Source: Promethearchaeota archaeon
Lineage (GTDB): Archaea; Asgardarchaeota; Lokiarchaeia; Sigyniarchaeales; SOKP01
Direction: 5' to 3'
DNA length: 33,931 bases
Assembly: GCA_020343655.1 (NCBI GenBank)
Contig: CP070805.1
Coordinates: 871,699 to 905,629 of the forward strand
Below, piece after piece: positions 16,594 through 23,383 of the stretch (positions are counted from its first letter, which is position 1; each line of letters starts with the position of its first letter). The position numbers were made by a program, and so were the translations under genes. Under the pieces are notes generated by a model, which searched no databases, was not told where the DNA came from, and saw only the letters and a list, made by a program, of their open reading frames with translations.

Positions 16594-16789
16594 GCAGAGA
16601 TAACCAAGCTTGGTCAACGGTGCCGGACTCTTTTGAGAAGAAAAAATTCTCATAAGTCGGACTCAAGATCTGATAAATACAATTTCCGTTGAATTATGCA
16701 ATCTCTGATGAGATATCCGGTCTCATAGGAGTACGTGGGTTCGAAAAACTGATGGATTAACCAATTCTTCGAAAATCCCACTCTCTGCA
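16594..16789 (+). tRNA. tRNA-Leu(CAA) with three introns
   Basis: The acceptor is GCAGAGA (16594-16600) with TCTCTGC (16782-16788), discriminator A16789. The D-arm ACCAAGCTTGGTCAACGGT and long variable arm mark class II Leu. Intron A, 16629-16662 (34 nt): CCGG (16623-16626) pairs with TCGG (16657-16660), bulges ACT and ACT; site 32/33. Intron B, 16668-16714 (47 nt): CTCA (16662-16665) pairs with TGAG (16709-16712), bulges AGA and ATA; canonical site 37/38. Intron C, 16746-16775 (30 nt): TTCG (16740-16743) pairs with CGAA (16770-16773), bulges AAA and AAT; T-loop. Splicing gives CCGGA-CTCAAGA-TCCGG and GTGGG-TTCGAAT-CCCAC. The gene abuts the stop codon of the convergent neighbour. Confidence 0.92.
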
Positions 16790-17155
16790 TTATACCAATT
16801 TTTCAAGTGCCTCTTCTAATATTTTATTCAGGAAATTCATTAAAGGTTTTATTATTTCTTCATCAACCTTTTTGGTTTTCAGAAATAAGAGAAGAAGCAC
16901 TGGAGCTTTAAGGATATTTGAAGCTCTCTCGGCTATAATAGTACTTAATAATTTTTTATTCATGCCAAATAGATTATATGATGATGTTAATGATTTCATA
17001 CCTTCAATTGTTGGAGGACTTCCCAGTGTTACACTACCAATGCCCATATTTGTTTGATCAGAAATCATTAATAGAAAGCTCTTATATAATTGAAAAAGAT
17101 TTAAATAAATCGTGATATCATCAATTTCTATGTTTTCTTCAGCTAAGGGCTTCAT
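16790..17155 (-). CDS. Possible proteasome assembly chaperone 3/4-like protein, 121 aa
   Basis: The ATG at 17155 (MKPLAEENIE) is preferred; an in-frame TTG at 17167 would add four residues. The pattern is a strand (DDITIYLNLFQ), a hairpin (KSFLLMISDQTNMGIGSVTLGSPP), then helix, strand (APVLLLLFLK) and a long C-terminal helix. This order resembles small proteasome-assembly chaperones of the PAC3/PAC4 type, and a PAC2-family gene is nearby (20532-21341). Similarity is by pattern only and could be coincidental; a Roadblock-like or unrelated alpha/beta domain is the alternative. The stop codon starts one base after tRNA-Leu(CAA), so the two genes converge with no spacer. Confidence 0.6.
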   Translation of the reverse strand: MKPLAEENIEIDDITIYLNLFQLYKSFLLMISDQTNMGIGSVTLGSPPTIEGMKSLTSSYNLFGMNKKLLSTIIAERASNILKAPVLLLLFLKTKKVDEEIIKPLMNFLNKILEEALEKLV

Positions 17156-17244
17156 TTTTATACACAATTTTGTTTTTAAAAATTAATTATACTCTTCTAA
17201 ATTGATGGTCTATTGCACTAAGGCTTATATTATTTATGTAAATA

Positions 17245-17742
17245 TTAATCAGAAGATACCACTACATCAGATATCCTCTGTCTTCGAACATCAAAATCAT
17301 GGTCAAGATGAATTGTTAAGCAGTGTTGATCTTTTTTTTGTAGATTTTTATGAACATAACTTATAGGAACTACAGGTAATTCGGAATCCAAGACTGCTTT
17401 TTTTGGAACTGGAACGGGTATAATATCTTTACAACGCTCGCAATTAACTAATACCACCTTTATATCGGGTGATTCAACTTTTTTTATTCTTTCTAATACA
17501 TCGGTAGATAATTTTGAAGAATTAATATTTTTAGTTTCTATTTTTTTAGGGGCTTCGGGAACAATAGGAATATCCAATTCGAGGTGTTCCTTTGATAAAT
17601 ATTCTGTTTTTATTTCTTTTTCTAACGATGTAGTAAGTGTTTCTTTTTTTTCAGAGTGTTCTTTAGCAATTAAACTTTTCATTTTCTTAAAAATCGACTT
17701 TTTATCTTTTTGAACTTTTTCCTTCTTGACCAAAAGTTTCAC
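17245..17742 (-). CDS. Hypothetical protein with basic N-terminus and conserved-looking C-terminal domain, 165 aa
   Basis: I do not recognise a family. The start is GTG at 17742. Residues 1-50 are Lys/Glu-rich and probably disordered or coiled. A proline-rich linker (LDIPIVPEAPKKIE) follows, then a compact C-terminal part with VVLVNCERCKDIIPVPVP, PVVPISYVH and a His/Asp-rich HCLTIHLDHDFDVRRQRISD. The CxxC pair plus C and several H residues could bind metal. It sits between the profilin-like gene and the PAC-like gene on the same strand, possibly in one transcription unit. Confidence 0.6.
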   Translation of the reverse strand: MKLLVKKEKVQKDKKSIFKKMKSLIAKEHSEKKETLTTSLEKEIKTEYLSKEHLELDIPIVPEAPKKIETKNINSSKLSTDVLERIKKVESPDIKVVLVNCERCKDIIPVPVPKKAVLDSELPVVPISYVHKNLQKKDQHCLTIHLDHDFDVRRQRISDVVVSSD

Positions 17743-17879
17743 ATTTGATTAATAATTGAATTATCTAATTATTAAGATTACCAAGAATTATAAAAATTTA
17801 TATATTTTGAAATAGAATTTTCACTTCTGTCTATAATTCTTAAAATCCGAATATATACTAAAGAATAAGGTATATATTG

Positions 17880-17924
17880 AAAAAATCAACCAATATAAAA
17901 TGGGTGGAATGGTATTTATTGGTT
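17880..17924 (-). terminator. Stem-loop plus T-run after the profilin-like gene
   Basis: On the minus strand AACCAATA (17924-17917) and TATTGGTT (17895-17888) form an 8-bp stem around a 21-nt loop, followed by GA and six T (to 17880). A second small hairpin (TTAGTAA/TTACTAA, 17923-17938) overlaps the gene's stop codon. Stem-loops are not required for archaeal termination, but the layout looks like a terminator. Confidence 0.45.
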
Positions 17925-17934
17925 AGTAAGTTTA

Positions 17935-18570
17935 CTAAACACCAAATATTTGTCTTAATTCATTATATATTTTTGATAACTCAGAAATTATTTGAGCATT
18001 GTTTTGTTGAAGATAATAATTGATGTATCCGGCTAATCCTTCACTATCTTTAATCCAATCTAAAAATGATTGAATTTCTCCTTTTAATTGAGGATCTACA
18101 CTTGAAACTGTATCTGCTGGAGATAAAACTCCTGTAGATGCAGCTCCCCCCATTTGAGTGGTTTTTTGACCTAATTGAGCCCCACTATCTATGTATGGAC
18201 CTTGAGTGCTCATATTCCCGATAGCTCTTTGAACATCCATGGCGGCACCAAGTGCATACCCATCGGGATCCATATAAGCAATTATTTTGTGTTCATCGTC
18301 TTTAGCAGCTACAATACTACCCTCACCTTTATATGACATCGCAACCAGTCGTTCAGCTTCCATCTGCAATACTGAATATTTTACTCCTGATATCATTATA
18401 AATTGAGCATTTTGGCTGACCCAACTTGATATTACCCTATCAAGATCTGCACTAATGTCCCAATTATCTGTTGAATAAATAATTTCTTTACCTTTAATTA
18501 CCGCTGCTGCAATAATATGGGAATCATTTTGCATTAAATTATAAACAGCAGTTTGTGGGTCAACTGGCAT
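17935..18570 (-). CDS. Profilin- or Roadblock-like alpha/beta protein with helical C-terminal extension
   Basis: This 211-aa protein has an N-terminal ~120-residue domain: strands IIAAAVIKGKEIIYST, a helix DLDRVISSWVSQ, strands FIMISGVKYSVLQM, RLVAMSYKGEGSIVAAK and HKIIAYMDP, and a helix ALGAAMDVQRAIGNM. The GVKYSVLQ...KGEGSIV...IIAYMDP...helix order parallels the profilin core (GxKYxVxx...KKGxGGI...IGIY...terminal helix), but Roadblock/LC7 domains share strand order, so profilin is only a hypothesis. A Gly/Ser/Gln-rich linker (~122-155) leads to a C-terminal helical segment (PQLKGEIQSFLDWI to IYNELRQIFG). Asgard archaea are known to have profilins and actins; no actin gene is in this window. 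Confidence 0.6.
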   Translation of the reverse strand: MPVDPQTAVYNLMQNDSHIIAAAVIKGKEIIYSTDNWDISADLDRVISSWVSQNAQFIMISGVKYSVLQMEAERLVAMSYKGEGSIVAAKDDEHKIIAYMDPDGYALGAAMDVQRAIGNMSTQGPYIDSGAQLGQKTTQMGGAASTGVLSPADTVSSVDPQLKGEIQSFLDWIKDSEGLAGYINYYLQQNNAQIISELSKIYNELRQIFGV

Positions 18571-18679
18571 TTTTTTCCTCTTTCTTCTGGTAATTTTTAA
18601 AAACTATTCAATCTAAAGTCATATTTTATTATAAAATAATTATATACTAATTTATTAAAAATTTATCGATAACATAATC

Positions 18680-19153
18680 TTAATCATTTTTTTTCTCTTT
18701 TTTTATACTAATTTTTCCAAATTTAGGCTTATTATAACTTCTAATTCGCTCTGAATCAGTTTGCATATATTCCTTATTTTCATCTTCAAAGGAAATTCTA
18801 TTCTCAATAAAAAGCTTATGATAGATATCCCTTTTTTTTAAGTTTTCTAAATGGTCTTCTAAATTATTAATATTTTTAAATAGTTTCCCACATATGGGAC
18901 AACTTGGAGATTGGTTTTCAAGAAGACTTTTTGGCTTTTTAACAATAATCTGATAATTTTTCTTTATATTAGATTTTCCCGTACTATACCGACAATAATG
19001 TCTCACCAATTTTCCATAAGGAGGGTATTCAAAAAAAACTTTACTTCCATGGGTGCATTCCCAATACAAGACACTAGCATTACACTTTGGACATTTTGAT
19101 TGAAAAGAGCGAAGATAACAATGTTTTCCATGGGACTTATAATAATGTCGCAT
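18680..19153 (-). CDS. Zinc-finger protein with a four-cysteine site and a C2H2 finger, 157 aa
   Basis: The N-terminal half has CPKCNASVLYWECTHGSKVFF, and further cysteines and histidines (HGKHC, HYC), suggesting one or two zinc sites. A C2H2-type finger follows: CPICGKLFKNINNLEDHL with a second histidine at DIYH, near residues 85-115. The C-terminal ~40 residues are charged and probably disordered. The function is unknown; nucleic-acid binding is plausible. It is divergent from the TFB gene, with 159 nt between them. Confidence 0.65.
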   Translation of the reverse strand: MRHYYKSHGKHCYLRSFQSKCPKCNASVLYWECTHGSKVFFEYPPYGKLVRHYCRYSTGKSNIKKNYQIIVKKPKSLLENQSPSCPICGKLFKNINNLEDHLENLKKRDIYHKLFIENRISFEDENKEYMQTDSERIRSYNKPKFGKISIKKEKKND

Positions 19154-19312
19154 TATATTAAGAGAAAGAATGAACTTATTAAAAATTTTCGATTTATTCT
19201 TACATTCATAAATTGTAAACTGAGTTTATTATTAACGGAAAAATCCTTAAAACGCAAACATTTAAATGTGCAAGATTAATTATGAAAATTAAAGAAGAGA
19301 ATTTTTAAAGGG

Positions 19313-20251
19313 TTGGCATTATTGGATCTTTCATCCCCTCAAAAAAATTTCAATTTATGCCCAGAATGTGGTAACAAAAATATAATATCTGATGAATCTC
19401 GCGGTGAGATAGTTTGTAATGTTTGTGGTTTAGTTTTGAGCCAAAAACTTATAGATTGCGGTCCCGAATGGCGAGCCTTTACATCAGAAGAGGCGAATAA
19501 AAAAGTGAGAGTAGGTGCCCCCACTACTCTTACTCTACATGATAAGGGATTAAGCACTATGATAGGTTGGAAGAATAAAGATGCATTTGGAAAGACAATA
19601 AGCCCTAAAATGAAAGCGGAAGTATACCGGTTAAGAAAATGGCATGTTAGAACAAGAACTAACAAATCTATTGATAGGAATTTAGCTTACGCGATGAATG
19701 AATTAGATCGATTCTCCTCTCAGCTTACCCTTTCTAAAGACTTGAAAGAATCAGCAGCCCATATTTATAGGAAAATGGCTAACAAAAATTTAATTAGGGG
19801 GAGATCAATCGAAGCGATGTTAATTGCCTCAATTTATTTATCTTGCAGATTAAATAGCATTCCAAAAACATTAGATGATTTTATAGAATTTGCTTCGGTA
19901 GATAAAAAAAAGGCCGCTCGATGTTATAGATTAATTTTAAATGAACTTAAATTAAATATTAAAGTCTCCTCTCCAATTAATTTTATTCCACGTTTTTGTG
20001 CTGAACTAAGACTTTCCGGAAAAACTCAAAATAGAGCAGCCTCAATTTTAAAACTAGCAAAAAAACATCGTATCACAGCAGGAAAAGCACCAACTGGCCT
20101 CGCTGGAGCGGCTTTATATGTTGCTGCAATACAAGAAGGAGAAAGGCGTACTCAAAAAGAAATCTCAATGACAGCGGGAGTCACAGAAGCTACTATTCGG
20201 AATAGGTATAAAGAGCTAGTTAATCATTTGAAGTTCGAAGTTAATATTTAA
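19313..20251 (+). CDS. tfb: Transcription initiation factor B (TFB, TFIIB family)
   Basis: This 312-aa protein has the full TFIIB layout: an N-terminal zinc ribbon CPECGNKNIISDE...CNVCGLVL (residues ~16-42), a B-reader/linker region (GPEWRAFTSEEANKKVRVGAP), and two cyclin-like repeats (about 110-205 and 210-305) with helix-rich segments such as IEAMLIASIYLSCRL and TAGKAPTGLAGAALYVAA. It recruits RNA polymerase to TBP-bound promoters. The start used is TTG at 19313; a second in-frame TTG lies at 19328. An eight-codon ATG frame (19282-19308) ends just upstream and may be a chance leader frame. A T-rich stretch follows the stop codon. Confidence 0.95.
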   Translation: MALLDLSSPQKNFNLCPECGNKNIISDESRGEIVCNVCGLVLSQKLIDCGPEWRAFTSEEANKKVRVGAPTTLTLHDKGLSTMIGWKNKDAFGKTISPKMKAEVYRLRKWHVRTRTNKSIDRNLAYAMNELDRFSSQLTLSKDLKESAAHIYRKMANKNLIRGRSIEAMLIASIYLSCRLNSIPKTLDDFIEFASVDKKKAARCYRLILNELKLNIKVSSPINFIPRFCAELRLSGKTQNRAASILKLAKKHRITAGKAPTGLAGAALYVAAIQEGERRTQKEISMTAGVTEATIRNRYKELVNHLKFEVNI

Positions 20252-20284
20252 AAAAAATTCTCTTCTTTTTACCTAAAAAAAGAT

Positions 20285-20434
20285 TTAACGAACTTTAATT
20301 CGTTTTATAACATCTGGTCGTTTTTTATATAGAATGCGGAATCCACAATGAGAACATTTAATACCTGGAAGTGCACTTAATTCTTTTTTACTAACTTCCT
20401 TACCACAGCTCTTCCTAGCACATACATATTTCAT
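20285..20434 (-). CDS. rpoP: RNA polymerase subunit P (Rpo12/RpoP), 49 aa
   Basis: This short frame begins with ATG at 20434 and ends with TAA at 20285-20287. The protein begins MKYVCARKSCGKEVS, continues ELSALPGIKCSHCGFRILYKKRP and ends in basic VIKRIKVR, which is the Rpo12/RPB12 family: a small zinc-ribbon subunit that bridges Rpo2 and Rpo3. Length is typical (~48 aa). The first cysteine pair is C5-x4-C10 rather than the usual C-x2-C, while the second (C27, C30) is standard. It lies just downstream of, and convergent with, TFB. Confidence 0.88.
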   Translation of the reverse strand: MKYVCARKSCGKEVSKKELSALPGIKCSHCGFRILYKKRPDVIKRIKVR

Positions 20435-20531
20435 AATAAATCTAAATTTCCATAGTTAAAATAATTTTTGCTTAATTCTTTTAAGGAAAAACAATTTTCA
20501 AGTCAGAATTAATTATTAAAAAAATTATAAC

Positions 20532-21341
20532 TTAAATGTATAATGATTTTCTCTTTTCATCTGTATCAATAAGTTGGAGAGAATCGAGATCTTTTTCTAA
20601 CTGGTCTCTTTTAATCTGGAGACTTTTGGTGATATCGTCAATATTTTCCAAAGTATATTTGTATTTAATTGGTAAAGTAAAGGACTTTTTGAGCATTTCT
20701 AAAAGAGTAATTGATGCCTTTAAATCTGTAATATCTTCATTAACCATAGCAATATTATCTGTTTCTGCTAGGAAAACCAAACCATCAATATTAAATCGTG
20801 CTTTTGCTAATGTTGGAATTAAACCATTTGCACCAATGATTACTCCTTTCTGGATTTTTTGACAATTGCCTTCGACTAAATAATGTTCTAACAATTCTTG
20901 ATTAGTTGAACTTATAAAGATTTTAGGTACTTTTGAATTGATTTGTCTAGAATTTACAGGATATGCACCTAAAGCAACTATCAATTTTACCCCATATTGA
21001 TAAACTCTCTCAGTTAGGAAATTCGATATTTTGTATATACCTTTTGGAGTGAGACTTTGGGCATCAGCAGTTATCAACATGATATCTCTTAATTCATTTG
21101 GATCTTTCCAATACAATATTTCTGCTTTAGGAGCAGATAGTAAACTATTGTCCACAATAGCTCCAGCGGGATAATCGTCAAATATAATATCTATTAAATT
21201 CTTTGCATTAAGTTGTCCAATAAGAGAATCTAAAGCAAATTTACCAACATCGGCAATACCTGGCATTCCTAAAATACATATGGGTTTTATAAAATCTTTC
21301 TTAACTAAATCATTATGTTTTATAATTCTTATTCCTTCCAT
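20532..21341 (-). CDS. PAC2-family protein (proteasome assembly chaperone-like)
   Basis: This 269-aa protein belongs to the archaeal PAC2 family. Visible blocks are ILGMPGIADVGKFALDSLI (near 23-41), DDYPAGAIVDN, APKAEILYW, IMLITADAQSLTPKG, VKLIVALGAYP and GVIIGANGLIPTLAK. Members include PbaB-type proteins, homologues of the eukaryotic PAC1/PAC2 chaperones that help proteasome alpha rings assemble; others have unknown roles. The C-terminal ~45 residues form a charged helix. It is 97 nt from rpoP on the same strand. No proteasome subunit gene is in the window. Confidence 0.85.
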   Translation of the reverse strand: MEGIRIIKHNDLVKKDFIKPICILGMPGIADVGKFALDSLIGQLNAKNLIDIIFDDYPAGAIVDNSLLSAPKAEILYWKDPNELRDIMLITADAQSLTPKGIYKISNFLTERVYQYGVKLIVALGAYPVNSRQINSKVPKIFISSTNQELLEHYLVEGNCQKIQKGVIIGANGLIPTLAKARFNIDGLVFLAETDNIAMVNEDITDLKASITLLEMLKKSFTLPIKYKYTLENIDDITKSLQIKRDQLEKDLDSLQLIDTDEKRKSLYI

Positions 21342-21506
21342 AATTTAACCCTTATTTATTAAAAAACATCCCTAATAATAGGGTGATTTTTTCAATTTAA
21401 AAACAATGTATTATCCTAATAAACACAAGACTTATTGTAAAAGTAATATTTTCATATTATTGAAAATTTAGATTTAAGAATAATTCTTTTTCTCCTTGTT
21501 AAAAAA

Positions 21507-22103
21507 ATGTCCTTAAAATACAAGTGTAAATTATGTGGCACATGTTGTCACGAGGTTCCCGGTGATTATGTAAAACGAATTCCTTTATATCCTAATGAAG
21601 TAGATCATCTTATTGAGATTGCAAAGGATCGCGATATTGAATTTAAAGTAATCGAAGATCTAGTATTTCCTGATGTTAAAAATGAAAAAATATTAGTTTT
21701 GACATATCGGATTAGATTAAATAATAAAACTCAAGGATGCCCATTTTATAATGAAGTTAGTGGTTGTACTGTTCATGATACTAAACCTTTGGCATGTCAG
21801 GCATATCCATTATCATTAAAACGTATTGATGCTTTTAATTTTGAGATTTCCATTGATCCTCTTTGTAATTTTGTTATTCAAAATTATAAGAAATTAGAAG
21901 ATCTGGACATAGAAAAATTAAAGAAGGTTTTTAAAGAAGAGTATCCAAAAGCAGAAAAATTTTATCGAAAAAACAAGAAATTAATATTTAAAATTAGAAA
22001 ATTGGAAGTTACAAGTAAAATAGAAATACCACGTCAGGTAAGCCTTGATGAATTCAATCAATATTTAGAGAAATGGGATCGTCAAGATATTTCAGTTAAA
22101 TAA
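21507..22103 (+). CDS. YkgJ-like cysteine-cluster protein
   Basis: This 198-aa protein has the YkgJ/Fe-S-oxidoreductase-like cysteine pattern: CKLCGTCCHEVPGD near residues 7-20 and later GCPFYNEVSGCTVHDTKPLACQAYPL near 81-106. These cysteines are thought to bind zinc or an iron-sulfur cluster. The C-terminal half is helical and lysine-rich. The biological role of the family is unknown. It converges on the SWIM-domain gene with 21 nt between them. Confidence 0.8.
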   Translation: MSLKYKCKLCGTCCHEVPGDYVKRIPLYPNEVDHLIEIAKDRDIEFKVIEDLVFPDVKNEKILVLTYRIRLNNKTQGCPFYNEVSGCTVHDTKPLACQAYPLSLKRIDAFNFEISIDPLCNFVIQNYKKLEDLDIEKLKKVFKEEYPKAEKFYRKNKKLIFKIRKLEVTSKIEIPRQVSLDEFNQYLEKWDRQDISVK

Positions 22104-22124
22104 ATCATTGAAAATAGTTTTATC

Positions 22125-22517
22125 TTAGATTTTCAATTTTAAATCCGCAACTAACTCTTTAAATCGTTTATCTTCTAAAACAACTTCCTTGTAAGAATTT
22201 AAAGCGTCGCTAATTATTTGAGCCAGGATATGCTTACAAAATTTACGCTTTTTTTTTACAACAACACTTTTATAGAAATCTTGACAGGAGCAATACAATT
22301 TTGGGTAAATTAAATGTTCTTGATTTTCTCCCATAGCTACCCAAACTATTCTATTTGAAGGTTTATATGTATATCTTATAATTCCTCTTTTTAATACGTC
22401 AAGTACATTTGAGGATTTATCAGGAAAAATAGTCTCTAAAAATGAAATAAATTCGTCATCAATTACCTTTTTTTCCTTAGCTTTTTGAAAAACAGTTAAA
22501 AATAAATCTTTTAACAT
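22125..22517 (-). CDS. SWIM zinc-finger protein, 130 aa
   Basis: The signature CSCQDFYKSVVVKKKRKFCKH (about residues 81-101 in part) fits the SWIM pattern CxCx(n)CxH. The N-terminal ~60 residues are helical, followed by a strand region (IIRYTYKPSNRIVWVAMG) and LYCSCQDF. Small archaeal SWIM proteins have been linked to RadA-type recombinases through analogy to the eukaryotic Shu complex (family knowledge; not proven here). Divergent from the 22653 gene. Confidence 0.75.
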   Translation of the reverse strand: MLKDLFLTVFQKAKEKKVIDDEFISFLETIFPDKSSNVLDVLKRGIIRYTYKPSNRIVWVAMGENQEHLIYPKLYCSCQDFYKSVVVKKKRKFCKHILAQIISDALNSYKEVVLEDKRFKELVADLKLKI

Positions 22518-22652
22518 TTTGTTGATTCGATCCTGTTAAATATATTAATATTCATAATAAAAAAAAATATTTGTATTAAAATTGGAATTTTGAGGACTTT
22601 TTATACCTGAGAAAAAAGTAAATTGTAATACAAATGAAAAAAAAACCAAAAG

Positions 22653-23144
22653 ATGATAAAACTTTTTGAAATAAGAAATAAAAAACGTGCATGTTCAATA
22701 TGTAATGATTATGTTGAATCTCATAAAATCCATGTAGTTATAGAAATCCATACTGTACCACCTTCTCTATTATTCTTCCATTTTGAACATTATAAATGCT
22801 TTTTAGACACATTAAGCAATTATTTTGAGGAAATAAATGATGGAAAGTTTGAGAACTTTATGAATCAACCAATTTTCGAAATTGAACAAGAACAAAAAAT
22901 GGCAAAAGATCAGGGATTTGAAATAGAGTTTGAAAACGATTTAAATGAAGTAAGAAATTTTCTAGTTTATGAGGGAATCAGAAAGACCTTAAAAACCGAA
23001 TTTATTTGTAGCATATTTAAAAATAAAACAAATATTGAAGAGTGTTTTAAGTGTGAATGGGGAAAATTACTTTTATGTGATAAGTGCATAATTTTTTCTA
23101 TCAAGGCCAAGACACGTAACTTTATAATAAAAAAGAAAATATAA
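22653..23144 (+). CDS. Hypothetical zinc-binding protein, 163 aa
   Basis: The protein is not recognised. It begins IRNKKRACSICNDYVESHKIH with a CxxC pair and a nearby histidine, then a strand-rich stretch and FHFEHYKC that could complete a zinc site. The C-terminal part has C-x4-to-x6-type cysteines (NIEECFKCEWGKLLLCDKC). It is one base upstream of the next gene (23146), so the two are very likely cotranscribed. Confidence 0.6.
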   Translation: MIKLFEIRNKKRACSICNDYVESHKIHVVIEIHTVPPSLLFFHFEHYKCFLDTLSNYFEEINDGKFENFMNQPIFEIEQEQKMAKDQGFEIEFENDLNEVRNFLVYEGIRKTLKTEFICSIFKNKTNIEECFKCEWGKLLLCDKCIIFSIKAKTRNFIIKKKI

Positions 23145-23145
23145 A

Positions 23146-23340
23146 ATGTCGGACATTAAAAATAGACAAAAAATTAAAGCTCGTGGGCATCGAAAAAAGA
23201 AATTTGGAAACGAACAGAGCAAAGTAATTTCCTTCCGAATAGCTAAAACTGTTTATGAAAACAATAAAGAGGAGATTAGAAATAAAATTACTAAAGTTAT
23301 AGAAATGGAAGTACAGAAGAAAAAAACAAAAAATTCATAA
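23146..23340 (+). CDS. Small basic protein, possible ribbon-helix-helix DNA-binding protein, 64 aa
   Basis: The N-terminal 25 residues are basic (RQKIKARGHRKKKFG). They are followed by KVISFRIAKTVYENNKEEI and NKITKVIEMEVQKK, which fit a strand followed by two helices as in a ribbon-helix-helix repressor. It starts one base after the preceding stop codon and could regulate its own operon. The call is by pattern only. Confidence 0.55.
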   Translation: MSDIKNRQKIKARGHRKKKFGNEQSKVISFRIAKTVYENNKEEIRNKITKVIEMEVQKKKTKNS

Positions 23341-23383
23341 GATCATTAATAATAATTTATAAATAAAAAGGATTATTAGCTCC

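Noticed and set aside
19282..19308. An eight-codon ATG frame before TFB as a regulatory leader peptide
   Set aside because: It is too short to judge, has no Shine-Dalgarno sequence, and short frames are frequent by chance; mentioned only in the TFB entry.
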